Below, piece by piece: positions 54,297-62,641 of a stretch of 64,000 bases of DNA. Below the pieces are notes generated by a model, which made no database searches, was not told the DNA's origin, and saw only the letters and a list, made by a program, of their open reading frames with translations. The position numbers and the translations under genes are program-made. Every line of letters begins with the position of its first letter. The first letter of the stretch is position 1. The DNA comes from Sunxiuqinia sp963974515 (GTDB lineage: Bacteria > Bacteroidota > Bacteroidia > Bacteroidales > Prolixibacteraceae), in NCBI RefSeq assembly GCF_963974515.1, contig NZ_CAXBDD010000004.1:71739-135738 (forward strand), written 5' to 3'.

Positions 54297-54302
54297 AAAA
54301 TG

Positions 54303-54324
54303 CCGGCAACCGCCGGTTTTTTTT
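54303..54324 (+). terminator. Intrinsic terminator of the Bat operon
   Basis: CCGGC and GCCGG form a 5-bp stem with an AACC loop, followed by eight T. It begins 7 bases after the batE stop codon and separates it from fabI. Confidence 0.8.
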
Positions 54325-54387
54325 ATTGTTCGAAACATTTTTACAACCATTTTAAACGAGCGTTGTTTTACTCATAAATTTAAAATC

Positions 54388-55257
54388 ATGGCTTATAATT
54401 TACTTAAAGGTAAAAAGGGGATCATTTTCGGTGCGCTAAACGCCGACTCGATTGCCTGGAAAGTTGCAGAACGTGCTTTTGAAGAAGGAGCGACATTTAC
54501 ATTAACGAATACTTCCGTAGCCCTGCGTATGGGCGAAACCGCAAAGCTTGCTGAAAAATGCGGTGCTGAATTAATTGAAGCAGATGCGACCAATGTTGAA
54601 GACCTCGAAAACCTGGTCAAAAAATCGATGGAAGTATTGGGAGGAAAAGTTGATTTCATCCTGCACTCCATCGGCATGTCACCAAATGTTCGTAAAGGAC
54701 GTCATTACAGCGATCTGGATTACAGCTATCTGGATAAAACACTCGACATTTCAGCGATCTCTTTTCACAAGGTACTGCAGGTTGCACGCAAACTGGACGC
54801 CATTAATGAGTGGGGCTCAGTTGTGGCGCTATCTTATGTTGCCGCTCAACGTACTTTCTATGGCTACAACGATATGGCTGATGCCAAGGCGCTCCTTGAA
54901 TCAATCGGACGCAGTTTTGGCTACATATACGGTCGCGAACGCCATGTTCGAATCAACACCATTTCGCAATCGCCAACCGTTACTACTGCCGGAAGCGGCG
55001 TAAAAGGAATGGACAAATTACTGGATTTTGGAGATCGTATGTCGCCTCTGGGCAATGCAACCGGTGATGATTGTGCCGACTATTGTATCACTTTATTCTC
55101 TGACTTGACCCGTAAAGTAACCATGCAGAACCTCTTCCACGATGGTGGGTTCTCATCTATGGGAATGAGTCTGAGAGCGCTGGAACAATACGAAAAAGGA
55201 TTGGGATGTGATTGCGACTGTGGCGATGCCGGAGATCAAGACCATCTTTACGATTAG
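54388..55257 (+). CDS. fabI: Enoyl-[acyl-carrier-protein] reductase (FabI)
   Basis: The ATG at 54388 gives a 289-residue protein; an upstream frame to 54250 overlaps batE and its terminator. FabI reduces enoyl-ACP with NAD(P)H in fatty acid synthesis. The nucleotide-binding opening is KGIIFGALNADSIAWKVAERA and the catalytic pair is in YGYNDMADAKALLES (Tyr-x6-Lys), preceded by SYVAAQRTFYG. The NTISQSPTVTTAGSGVKG segment matches the family. The C terminus is extended beyond normal with a Cys/Asp-rich tail, GCDCDCGDAGDQDHLYD. It has a clear terminator. Confidence 0.93.
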   Translation: MAYNLLKGKKGIIFGALNADSIAWKVAERAFEEGATFTLTNTSVALRMGETAKLAEKCGAELIEADATNVEDLENLVKKSMEVLGGKVDFILHSIGMSPNVRKGRHYSDLDYSYLDKTLDISAISFHKVLQVARKLDAINEWGSVVALSYVAAQRTFYGYNDMADAKALLESIGRSFGYIYGRERHVRINTISQSPTVTTAGSGVKGMDKLLDFGDRMSPLGNATGDDCADYCITLFSDLTRKVTMQNLFHDGGFSSMGMSLRALEQYEKGLGCDCDCGDAGDQDHLYD

Positions 55258-55280
55258 TCAGTAAAAAAGCATACAATTGA

Positions 55281-55316
55281 AAAACGAAGCAGAGAAACTG
55301 ACTTCGTTTTTTTTTT
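55281..55316 (+). terminator. Intrinsic terminator of fabI
   Basis: AAACGAAG and CTTCGTTT form the stem, with an inner CAG/CTG pairing and one bulged A, followed by a run of ten T. It lies 24 bases after the fabI stop codon and between convergent genes. Confidence 0.8.
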
Positions 55317-55319
55317 GGC

Positions 55320-55796
55320 TTAAGCTTTTAAAAAACGGATATCATCCTGGTAGTCAATCTGAATATCCTCGTGCAATTTATCCAAAACGGACTCAATTTT
55401 CACCACTTGGCGTGCATAAATATTTCGCAAAGCAACACTTCGCGACAAGGGAACTTTGGAAGTCCTGATTTTGCGGCAAAAGTAAATCAGTAAATCCAGT
55501 TCGGTGGTTTTAATCCCCGAGTACTTGATATATTTATTGGTATCGCGCAAAATTTTCCGCAAGCTCTTTTTTATCAAATAAGTACTTCGTCTGTTTATGG
55601 CTTCAAAACTTTCATCAATCTCTTCTTTTACCGAGTCAATATACCCTTGCTCGTTGTCGGCCTCAAACATCAAATAAGTCAGCAACTCTTTATTTTCCTT
55701 TTTGAATTTTGCCAAACGGATACACAAAGACTGCAACTGCTCAGGAGGATAGATTTTCAACTCGTCGCGTAATTCTTTTAAAGAGGAAGCTTTCAT
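55320..55796 (-). CDS. Conserved-looking hypothetical protein, alpha-helical
   Basis: I do not recognise a family for this 158-residue protein. It is rich in Lys, Glu and Ile with no membrane segment or signal peptide, and appears mostly helical: KELRDELKIYPPEQLQSLCIR, YIDSVKEEIDESFEAINRR, KSLRKILRDTNKYIKYSG. The codon use is like neighbouring genes, and it has no close overlap with any other gene. It is convergent to fabI and stands alone, with 124 bases to the next gene on its strand. A cytoplasmic regulatory or binding role is possible but not supported. Confidence 0.65.
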   Translation of the reverse strand: MKASSLKELRDELKIYPPEQLQSLCIRLAKFKKENKELLTYLMFEADNEQGYIDSVKEEIDESFEAINRRSTYLIKKSLRKILRDTNKYIKYSGIKTTELDLLIYFCRKIRTSKVPLSRSVALRNIYARQVVKIESVLDKLHEDIQIDYQDDIRFLKA

Positions 55797-55920
55797 GTTT
55801 TTGATTAAAAAATTAGTGGTTCTCCACTTTCTTACCCATTTTTCCTATCGTGGCTGTCAATAGTTGCCATTCATGCTCATTAAAACGACCATGAGGTAAA
55901 TTTGAGAATCTTCACAAAAT

Positions 55921-56922
55921 TTATTCTTCTGAAATAAAATCAGCCGGAAATTCAACAGGCAAAAGCTTATCGCCGTTTCCAAGCCGGATCCAGCTACTGA
56001 ATGCCCGTTCTCCTTCTGTCAGCACAATCACCCGCGCACCATTGGGTAATTCACCATAAGTAGTCCCTCCTCCGGTAAAACGACCGTACGTCAAAGCAAT
56101 TCCATTCAGGTAAGCCATGTAGTCGTTCACGTGATCGTGCCCAACAAATGTGCCCATCACATCGCCGGCATGCAGCATGGCAGCATACATTCCCGTGTTG
56201 ATATCCGGCGCGCATTCATCTTCAAAACGAACGCCAACAGGCGGATTCTTTTCATTTGCATAGGCTTCGCGGTATTCGGGCAGCGGGATATGGAAAAAAG
56301 CCAAAGCCGGAAGCACTTTGCCGTTCTTTTGCCGCTGATTCCGGCTTTGTTCAAGATACCAATTCACCTGACTGAGATGAAACCAGCCATAACCATCAAT
56401 ACCTTCCATGGTACTGTATGCGTTTGAATCCATGCAATAAAGTATGGCAGCATTGCCGTTGGTTTCAGCCGACTTAATCTCCAACACATAATTTCCATAA
56501 CCGTACACATCTTCCACTTTGGGCTCCAACAAGCTATAGGGCATTCGTGTCATCAGTTCGGTCAACTGCGCCCGCGAAACCCCGTCCTCATCATCATGAT
56601 TTCCAAATACTACAGCAAACGGAATTTCCCGTTCAATACAGGGCAAGGTGGCCAACTTCCAACCTTTTTCCACCGGATGTCCAGTCACAATATCGCCTGT
56701 ATAAACAACCAGATCAGGCCGCTCAATCTCCAGCACTTCGGCCATAGTTTTAAACGCTGCACCCGAAGCCGGATCATCGGCTTTAATATGCGTATCGGTA
56801 AACTGAACAATCTTAAACGATTTATCGGGATGAAATTGCAAAGTAATTTTCTGGGCCCTGCCCATGCTGACACCGAGTACCAAACTCAACAACATTAAAT
56901 TCAATCGTCTTTTCATAAACAT
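55921..56922 (-). CDS. Exported metallophosphoesterase
   Basis: This 333-residue calcineurin-type phosphoesterase has a signal peptide (LMLLSLVLGVSMGRAQ). The two-metal site motifs are in order: FTDTHIK (D-x-H), VVYTGDIVTG (GD), VVFGNHDDEDG (GNHD), and VGHDHVND (GHDH). A late Asn/His stretch LAFFHIPLPEY also fits. Substrate is not known; the purple acid phosphatase-like group acts on phosphate esters outside the cytoplasm. It is a single gene. The start may be the first ATG at 56922 or the one two codons later at 56916. Confidence 0.88.
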   Translation of the reverse strand: MFMKRRLNLMLLSLVLGVSMGRAQKITLQFHPDKSFKIVQFTDTHIKADDPASGAAFKTMAEVLEIERPDLVVYTGDIVTGHPVEKGWKLATLPCIEREIPFAVVFGNHDDEDGVSRAQLTELMTRMPYSLLEPKVEDVYGYGNYVLEIKSAETNGNAAILYCMDSNAYSTMEGIDGYGWFHLSQVNWYLEQSRNQRQKNGKVLPALAFFHIPLPEYREAYANEKNPPVGVRFEDECAPDINTGMYAAMLHAGDVMGTFVGHDHVNDYMAYLNGIALTYGRFTGGGTTYGELPNGARVIVLTEGERAFSSWIRLGNGDKLLPVEFPADFISEE

Positions 56923-57129
56923 CTCGTTCTAATTGATCGTAATGGAATTCGTCAATAAAATATTCAACAGATCCATCACCATCGTTTCTTTATCCTTATT
57001 TTTAACGTTTCAAAATACAAAATTCCCTGTGAACAAAACAAGCAGTCAATCCATCAAATTGAGAAAAAAATTATCAAAACAGTTATCCCATGAAACAACA
57101 AAAACAAAGGCAAGGCGTTAAGAAAAGTC

Positions 57130-57531
57130 ATGAAGAAATTATTCAATCATATTCCGTTCCAAATTAAAATAGCAACCACTGGCTTGTATGTGCTTCTGGT
57201 TGCGGCTTTGTCGCTCATTCCAGCCAGCGACTTACCAAAAGTTCCTTTATTTCCCGGTGCCGATAAGCTGGTGCACGCAGCAATGTATTTTGTGCTTTCC
57301 ATTTTGATTTTATGGACTTTTCATGCCAAACAAATTGCTCGCTGGAAATTGTACAGCTTTGTCATTGGCTGGGGATTGCTGATGGAATGCCTGCAAATAC
57401 TGATGAATGCCGGCCGCCACTTTTCATATGCTGATATTGTGGCCAATATTACCGGAGTTGCATTAGGAATAGCGCTTTATAATTTCTTAAATAATCGCTT
57501 GCAGTTGGAACACATGCCTGAATCCAATTAG
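57130..57531 (+). CDS. VanZ-like membrane protein
   Basis: This 133-residue protein has four hydrophobic segments (IATTGLYVLLVAALSLIPAS, LVHAAMYFVLSILILWTFH, LYSFVIGWGLLMECLQIL, ADIVANITGVALGIALYN). The DKLVHAAMYFVLS and E-x6-R-x-S-x-x-D elements (ECLQILMNAGRHFSYAD) are characteristic of the VanZ-like family. Its function is unclear; VanZ itself raises tolerance to teicoplanin. It converges with the UpxY-like gene and its stop codon directly abuts that gene's stop. Confidence 0.85.
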   Translation: MKKLFNHIPFQIKIATTGLYVLLVAALSLIPASDLPKVPLFPGADKLVHAAMYFVLSILILWTFHAKQIARWKLYSFVIGWGLLMECLQILMNAGRHFSYADIVANITGVALGIALYNFLNNRLQLEHMPESN

Positions 57532-58056
57532 TCAGGATTCAATCGGCTCAACTTTCTCAATAAACTGGGTCGACACATCGGCAAAAATTGAACATCCCAA
57601 CTTATCAAAACGCAAGACGATTCTTTTCTTTCCCCTTACTTCAGAAATTTCGCCTTCAATTCCTGCCAAAGCTCCGGCAACAACCCGCACTTTTTGCCCT
57701 TTAGCAATGTTTTCATTGGTAACATGAACTGCGGAGTTCACCTTTTCAATAAACAGTTTCAAGTCATTAATTTGCTTTTCAGGTATTTTGGCCGGTTCGT
57801 TCCCAAACGAGATGAAAGCCATCACACCACTGACTTTAAGCACTTCTACATACTCGCGATAGCTGACACGCACAAACAAGTATCCTCTCAACAAAGGTTC
57901 TTCAACGATTTTTACACGATCGCTCCACTGTCTCTTCGAAACCTGCAGTGGCAGATAAGCCTCGATGCCTCTGCGAATCAATTCACCGAGCGACTTCTTT
58001 TCAGCTCTGGACTTTACGTATACGGCATGCCATTTGTAGTCTCCGTTTTTCATCAT
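57532..58056 (-). CDS. UpxY/NusG-like transcription antiterminator
   Basis: This 174-residue protein starts at ATG 58056 (or 58053); the TTG at 58086 gives an atypical tail. The NGN domain is YKWHAVYVKSRAEKKSLGELI, then EAYLPLQVSKRQWSDRVK, EEPLLRGYLFVRVSYREY, and the KOW domain is IAKGQKVRVVAGALAGIEGEISEVRGKKR. This fits the UpxY group, which in Bacteroides binds nascent transcripts of capsule operons and lets polymerase continue past terminators. No polysaccharide operon lies directly downstream: the 3' neighbour is a converging VanZ gene. A housekeeping nusG would be found with rpl genes, absent here. Confidence 0.85.
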   Translation of the reverse strand: MMKNGDYKWHAVYVKSRAEKKSLGELIRRGIEAYLPLQVSKRQWSDRVKIVEEPLLRGYLFVRVSYREYVEVLKVSGVMAFISFGNEPAKIPEKQINDLKLFIEKVNSAVHVTNENIAKGQKVRVVAGALAGIEGEISEVRGKKRIVLRFDKLGCSIFADVSTQFIEKVEPIES

Positions 58057-58377
58057 ATAAAAAAAATTTGTTACCCAACAACGCAACTGTTTTCTAAATA
58101 TTTCATCTAAATATAAGTTGAGCAGGGGTTACCATTTTGGGTTTTTCGGAATTCACTAGAGTACACAGACGAAATCTCTACCTGTCAACAAAGGTATGCA
58201 TTTCATCGATTACGCTTATGCTAAATCTTTAAAATACGAGTAATGACAAGGAAAAAGACGAAATTTCGAACGATTTTGAAGGTGAGTTCAAAAAAAAATA
58301 ATTTTCACGAACACACTGAAAATGAAAAGAAAACGTTTTAATAACATTAAAACCTGTTAAAAAACATACAACGATTC
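58057..58377. other. Divergent intergenic region, UpxY-like and WecA-like genes
   Basis: This stretch of 320 bases holds the two outward promoters. TATATTTA upstream of UpxY on the minus strand is one base from the -7 consensus. No RNA gene or ORF was recognised. Confidence 0.4.
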
Positions 58378-58385
58378 TATTTTTG
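58378..58385 (+). promoter_or_regulatory. Promoter -7 box of the WecA-like gene
   Basis: TATTTTTG is an exact TAnnTTTG match, 19 bases before the ATG at 58405. The -33 region is weak (CTGTTA). The predicted leader is about 12 bases. Confidence 0.55.
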
Positions 58386-58404
58386 CAACTTGAACCCATT
58401 TTCT

Positions 58405-59574
58405 ATGACTGAATACTTATTAATCATATTCGCAGCCGTTGTCGCTAGCTTTTTATTTACGTACTCAACTATCCCCCCGATCGTGCGTATCTCAAATGAA
58501 AAACACTTATTTGACGTTCCAAATTCCCGAAAACTGAATAAGACTGTTGTTCCAACACTGGGCGGCGTCGCCATTTTTATTGGTATTTGCCTGGGGTCGA
58601 CGCTATTCTTGGGAAAACTTCAATTCACCGAGCTACGGTACATTTTTGCTGCCCTTCTGATGCTCTTTTTTATTGGATTGAAAGACGACATCCTGATTAT
58701 TTCAGCACGCAAGAAGTTGTTGGTTCAAATGGCCGCTGCGGCTATATTAGTGGGTTTAGGAGGCATTCAAATTACGAGCTTGTCTAACTTGTTTTACTTC
58801 AACCAGATTAGTATCTGGTTAAGTGCCCCACTCTCATTCATGATTTTGTTATTTATTATCAATGCGATGAATCTTATTGACGGCATTGATGGACTAGCTG
58901 CTGGAATCTCAATCTTAGTATCAGGAGTCTTGGGAACTTGGTTTTATGTCAACGGACATTTTGAATACGCCATATTAAGTTTAGCGATGAGTGGCAGTTT
59001 ACTGGCATTTCTGCGGTTTAATTTGTGGGGTGGTGACAATAAAGTTTTCATGGGTGATACCGGCTCTCTGATTTTGGGAGGACTTTTAGGAATTCTGGTC
59101 ATTAAATTCCTAAGCTTTAACATAGTAGCCCCCTCATTTTTAAAAGTTCAAAACGCACCGGCTTTTGCTCTGGCGCTGTTTATTGTTCCGGTAACCGATA
59201 CCTTGCGAGTATTTATCATCCGGCTATATCAGAAACGATCACCTTTTTCACCTGACATGAATCACGTTCATCACCTGCTGATTCAATCGGGCATGAAACA
59301 TATCCAGGCGAGTGCATTTTTGGTTCTATACACGGCATTCTTTGCTTCATTTACCTTGGCCACAGCAGCTTATTTATCAAGCACAGTCAGTTTCCTGCTC
59401 CTGCTAAGTATGAGTTTTGGGGCAATTGGATTAATGAAAAGAAGGACCGATCAGATCAAACTCAAAAGAGATCGTCAAATTCGGCTTACGCGAAAAATCC
59501 TGTCAACAGGAATTGCCCTTCATGAGGATCCATTTCGGTTTACGGAAAGTAAAAAGAAAATCTATCAAAATTAA
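58405..59574 (+). CDS. Undecaprenyl-phosphate glycosyl-1-phosphate transferase (WecA/MraY family)
   Basis: Starting at ATG 58405 this is a 389-residue multi-helix membrane enzyme; a TTG at 58390 adds five residues. It starts glycan assembly by moving a sugar phosphate from a UDP-sugar to undecaprenyl phosphate. Signature segments are VPTLGGVAIFIG, GLKDDILIISARKKLLVQ with the Asp pair, NAMNLIDGIDGLAAGIS, and FMGDTGSLILGGLLG, plus the loop FSPDMNHVHHLLI with the late His cluster. The size and motifs fit the WecA/TagO type, not MraY, and the substrate sugar is not determined. It is close to the UpxY and Wzi genes, consistent with surface-glycan functions. Confidence 0.9.
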   Translation: MTEYLLIIFAAVVASFLFTYSTIPPIVRISNEKHLFDVPNSRKLNKTVVPTLGGVAIFIGICLGSTLFLGKLQFTELRYIFAALLMLFFIGLKDDILIISARKKLLVQMAAAAILVGLGGIQITSLSNLFYFNQISIWLSAPLSFMILLFIINAMNLIDGIDGLAAGISILVSGVLGTWFYVNGHFEYAILSLAMSGSLLAFLRFNLWGGDNKVFMGDTGSLILGGLLGILVIKFLSFNIVAPSFLKVQNAPAFALALFIVPVTDTLRVFIIRLYQKRSPFSPDMNHVHHLLIQSGMKHIQASAFLVLYTAFFASFTLATAAYLSSTVSFLLLLSMSFGAIGLMKRRTDQIKLKRDRQIRLTRKILSTGIALHEDPFRFTESKKKIYQN

Positions 59575-59581
59575 TTGGACG

Positions 59582-60997
59582 CTAATTCAGCTTCAAGGCC
59601 ATTCGGAATTCAGCTCCAAATCCTGAATCCATAATTGCACCGCGATCGTAAGCCAGCTTTAGTGAAAAAGACAGCGGCTTTTGCGGTAGTGAATACGCTA
59701 ACTGAGCGCCAAGTGAAAAAAGCTCTGCAGGCGAGTCATACTCAGCCCCATGCTGTCCGTAATGTTTGGAATAAGTCACCTGGGTTTTCCAGTTTACATC
59801 ATCCGAAAACCAGCCACCCATGCCGTGATGAATCACCCACATACGCGTGTTTGCAAAACCGGTGGAAATGCCATCTTCATTAATTCCCGGCATAAAAAGC
59901 GGAAGTCCGATCATCCGCTGATAGCTAACAAATCCCGAACGGTAAACGCTGTTGTTGAAATAATTATCCCGGCCATTGCCAAAAACCTCCCCCGGATGGT
60001 CTGGGTCCGGTTCTTTATGAAACCGGCCGCTTTGATGCCGGGTGTTGACGTATTCAAGCACCACAGACTCCAGTAACTGGTGCATTTTTTTTTCTTTCCA
60101 GTGGACTCCCCATAAACCATCCGGCGCATTTTCAAATCGCATGCCCGACCCATCTTCCCAAAGATGCTGCCAATAAAAGCTCAGTTGATGTTTTTTAGTA
60201 TCATGCTCCAACGAAACGATGTATTGCCCCAAGTGGTCGCCTGCCACATTATTCCGGTCGGTGTCCGGCGCGCTCTCACTTCCAACCTTGCCAAAAACAT
60301 ACCGGATGTAATCTTCAAAACCCGGCAACTGTCCGTACTCCGGGGAGTTGCCGCCCCAATGCGCCCAATGGTCCAACCCGGCAGAAAAAGTCCATTCCGG
60401 CGAAATCATATAACTAATATCCAGCCGTTTATGATGCAAGTTGGCATTCTCCACCACCCGATCGTCCAGCAAAAAATATTCGTTGTACTCCAGGTCAAAG
60501 AAAAACCGGCTCAACCAGCCCTGGTTGAAGGGGCGAAAATCAGTTGCTCCAAACCCAATGCGCGGCATCGGACGGGCATTGTTCGACAAAAACAGGTTCC
60601 CATTCGTGAGTGAAAGCCCATCGGCAAAGATGGGTTCAGACTTGGCTCCCAAATGCAGATACCATTGCTTTCTATGCATTCGGCTCCAATATTCTACCGG
60701 CTGAAAAACGGCATGATCCGCCAAGCGGCCCAACAAACTCAAACCGTAGGAAACTGCCAGATTATTATTTGACTTCTGTGACTTCCCAAACAGTTGAAAT
60801 AAGAATAGCTGCTGAAAGGAATCTTCCGGATCTATCATCCCAAGCTGATTGCTTTGCAACCAAAACGGAACTTGTTCACCTGACGAAACCAAGCTTCGCG
60901 ATTGCAGGGTGATAGTAGGCTTTTCATCGGCTACCTGAGCCAGCAAACTGCATGACAACAGGGCAGCCAGGAAGAGCGAGACTAATTTCTTTAGCAT
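59582..60997 (-). CDS. Wzi-like capsule assembly outer-membrane protein
   Basis: Starting at the ATG at 60997 this is 471 residues with a signal peptide (LVSLFLAALLSCSLLAQ); a GTG at 61045 adds a non-signal stretch. The body is a beta-barrel type, with repeating aromatic strand ends such as FFFDLEYNEYFLLDD, WTFSAGLDHWAHWGGNSPEYG, HQLSFYWQHLWEDGSGMRF and a final strand GAEFRMALKLN. It fits the capsule assembly Wzi family (PF14052), which helps attach capsule to the cell surface. It converges with the WecA-like gene; the two genes end 7 bases apart. Confidence 0.86.
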   Translation of the reverse strand: MLKKLVSLFLAALLSCSLLAQVADEKPTITLQSRSLVSSGEQVPFWLQSNQLGMIDPEDSFQQLFLFQLFGKSQKSNNNLAVSYGLSLLGRLADHAVFQPVEYWSRMHRKQWYLHLGAKSEPIFADGLSLTNGNLFLSNNARPMPRIGFGATDFRPFNQGWLSRFFFDLEYNEYFLLDDRVVENANLHHKRLDISYMISPEWTFSAGLDHWAHWGGNSPEYGQLPGFEDYIRYVFGKVGSESAPDTDRNNVAGDHLGQYIVSLEHDTKKHQLSFYWQHLWEDGSGMRFENAPDGLWGVHWKEKKMHQLLESVVLEYVNTRHQSGRFHKEPDPDHPGEVFGNGRDNYFNNSVYRSGFVSYQRMIGLPLFMPGINEDGISTGFANTRMWVIHHGMGGWFSDDVNWKTQVTYSKHYGQHGAEYDSPAELFSLGAQLAYSLPQKPLSFSLKLAYDRGAIMDSGFGAEFRMALKLN

Positions 60998-61103
60998 GGG
61001 TTTTGAGACTCGTTCGACATTGCTTTGGCAATATAATAAAACCACACAAACGATCCGCCATCATTTCATGCCCATCGTTTGTGTGGATTCTTTCATAAAA
61101 AAA

Positions 61104-61482
61104 GCAGACCTGTAAGCCGGGTTCTGTACTCTCCGGCAAAAAAACTGGAGAGTCTCTATCATTTATCTGGCCGCAGCATCACTGCTACGATCTAGCAACC
61201 TACCCCTCACGACTTCCGACAGAGTCGGAATGGGACGGGCCGCCCCTGGTCGTGATATATTTGGTCTTGCAACCCAAGAGGCGTACGGCTTCCGAGGTCA
61301 CCCCCGGAACCGGTGAGCTCTTACCTCACCTTTTCACCCTTTTCCCCGAGTACACGGGGATGGTTATTTTCTGTTACACTACTGCAAGCTTTCGCCCGCC
61401 TTCCCATTAAGAAGCTTGGTGCCCTGTGTTGCCCGGACTTTCCTCCTTCCGACTAATGCCGAAAAGCGATAGAGCGGTCTGC
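61104..61482 (-). ncRNA. rnpB: RNase P RNA, bacterial class A
   Basis: This RNA cuts the 5' leader from pre-tRNA. On the minus strand the hallmark GAGGAAAGTCCGG lies near the 5' end and ACAGAACCCGGCTTACAGG near the 3' end, both universal class A signatures. The ends pair as P1: GCAGACC (61482-61476) with GGTCTGC (61110-61104). A T run follows (61103-61097), giving a terminator for the RNA. The 379-base length is normal for class A. The promoter at 61487-61515 predicts the start at the P1 boundary. Wzi follows on the same strand, about 107 bases downstream. Confidence 0.96.
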
Positions 61483-61486
61483 GGTG

Positions 61487-61515
61487 CAAAATTATGAAAA
61501 TCAATGAAATTCCAA
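61487..61515 (-). promoter_or_regulatory. Promoter of rnpB
   Basis: On the minus strand TTG (61515-61513), an 18-base spacer, and TAATTTTG (61494-61487) form a promoter. The expected start, 5-6 bases further on, coincides with the 5' end of P1. Confidence 0.7.
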
Positions 61516-61529
61516 TTCTTAGCAACCGT

Positions 61530-62570
61530 TTATTTTCGCAGAATCACCATGGTCGCGCCGTAACCATATTCCTGGAAACTCGCATCCTGAAAAGCGTATC
61601 TTTTATATCGATGCGAAAGCTCGCGACGCAGCTCCTGCTTCAAGGTTCCATTTCCCAACCCATGAATGAAGACCACTTTCTTCACCTGCTTTTTAATGGC
61701 TTCATCCATCTTCTCGTGAAAATGAGTCAACTGCAAATCCAGCATTTCCTTGTTTGACAAGCCCGTAGTGTTGTCAAGCAATTCGTGAATGTGCAAGTCC
61801 ACCTCCAGCAAGTCGGTATTTTCAACCACCGGCTTTGGCTTTCGGGCCGGTTCCTTGGCACGAACCGCCTGCTTCACCTCTTTCTCAGTCAGCCCTTCCA
61901 CAGCCTGCTCCATGGCGCTTTGATTCAGCTTGATGAGCATGGCTTTTTCGCTGAAAAAATCGTTGCCCACAAAACTTCCCGACTTATAAAACTTCACGGG
62001 GTTCACTTTTACCGACGCTTCAACCGGGCGTTCCAAACGACCGGATTTTTCGCGGTAGCAAATCAACTGAAAAAAATACTCCGGCAGTCCGGCGATGTCT
62101 ACTTGCGCGATGGAATCCAGCCAAAGCTTGGTATTGGGTTCCAGCTCACCTGCCTCTTTGGTTTCGTATTCCACGCCATCAAACTGCGAAAAATGATACA
62201 AAACCGAAAAGTTACTATCGTTGATCAGGTAAAGTTTAATCGACCCATCCAGCGGATTTCGGCTGTCTTCAGGTACAAAAGCCAGCTGGAAATTGGGCTC
62301 ATCGTTGCCTTCAATCAACACGGTTTCTTCTTTCGCCGGTGCTTTCTCCGGCTCCCTCTTGCCCGGTACTGCCTGCGCTACAAAATCTTGCACCGAGGGT
62401 TTCTTCACGGCTGCCAGCTCATCGCTCACCACAACCAACTCAGAAACCAAGGTGGGAATCTCAAAACCATCGTCGTTCTCCACATGCACCAACGACTTAC
62501 TCACCACTTTGGTCACGATGCCTCCGCCGACATCATTCATAAATTTAACCCGATCGCCTACTTTTATCAT
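61530..62570 (-). CDS. DUF2027 and Smr domain protein
   Basis: This 346-residue cytoplasmic protein opens with a small KOW-like domain (IKVGDRVKFMNDVGGGIVTKV), then a DUF2027 region (LIEGNDEPNFQLAFVPEDSR, LYLINDSNFSVLYHFSQFDG), and ends with an Smr domain around 265-346. The Smr motifs are LEVDLHIHEL (the DLHG-like start) and VVFIHGLGNGTLKQELRREL, a form of the conserved HGxG motif. Smr domains are nucleases or bind nucleic acid as in MutS2, so a role in nucleic-acid processing is likely, but the family is not characterised. It is divergent from queA, and just upstream of rnpB on the same strand. Confidence 0.88.
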   Translation of the reverse strand: MIKVGDRVKFMNDVGGGIVTKVVSKSLVHVENDDGFEIPTLVSELVVVSDELAAVKKPSVQDFVAQAVPGKREPEKAPAKEETVLIEGNDEPNFQLAFVPEDSRNPLDGSIKLYLINDSNFSVLYHFSQFDGVEYETKEAGELEPNTKLWLDSIAQVDIAGLPEYFFQLICYREKSGRLERPVEASVKVNPVKFYKSGSFVGNDFFSEKAMLIKLNQSAMEQAVEGLTEKEVKQAVRAKEPARKPKPVVENTDLLEVDLHIHELLDNTTGLSNKEMLDLQLTHFHEKMDEAIKKQVKKVVFIHGLGNGTLKQELRRELSHRYKRYAFQDASFQEYGYGATMVILRK

Positions 62571-62627
62571 GACATTCTAATTTTACCCCAAAATTAAGAA
62601 CAATTTCTACCGAAAATAATTATTCCG

Positions 62628-62635
62628 TACTTTTG
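62628..62635 (+). promoter_or_regulatory. Promoter -7 box of queA
   Basis: TACTTTTG is an exact TAnnTTTG match, ending only six bases before the ATG at 62642. A TTTC lies 20 bases upstream as a weak -33. The predicted transcript would begin at or within a few bases of the start codon. Confidence 0.5.
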
Positions 62636-62641
62636 CGGCCC

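Noticed and set aside
56942..57121. 59-codon plus ORF just before the VanZ-like gene
   Set aside because: Low-complexity basic sequence, no promoter box, no family; probably the 5' region of the VanZ gene.
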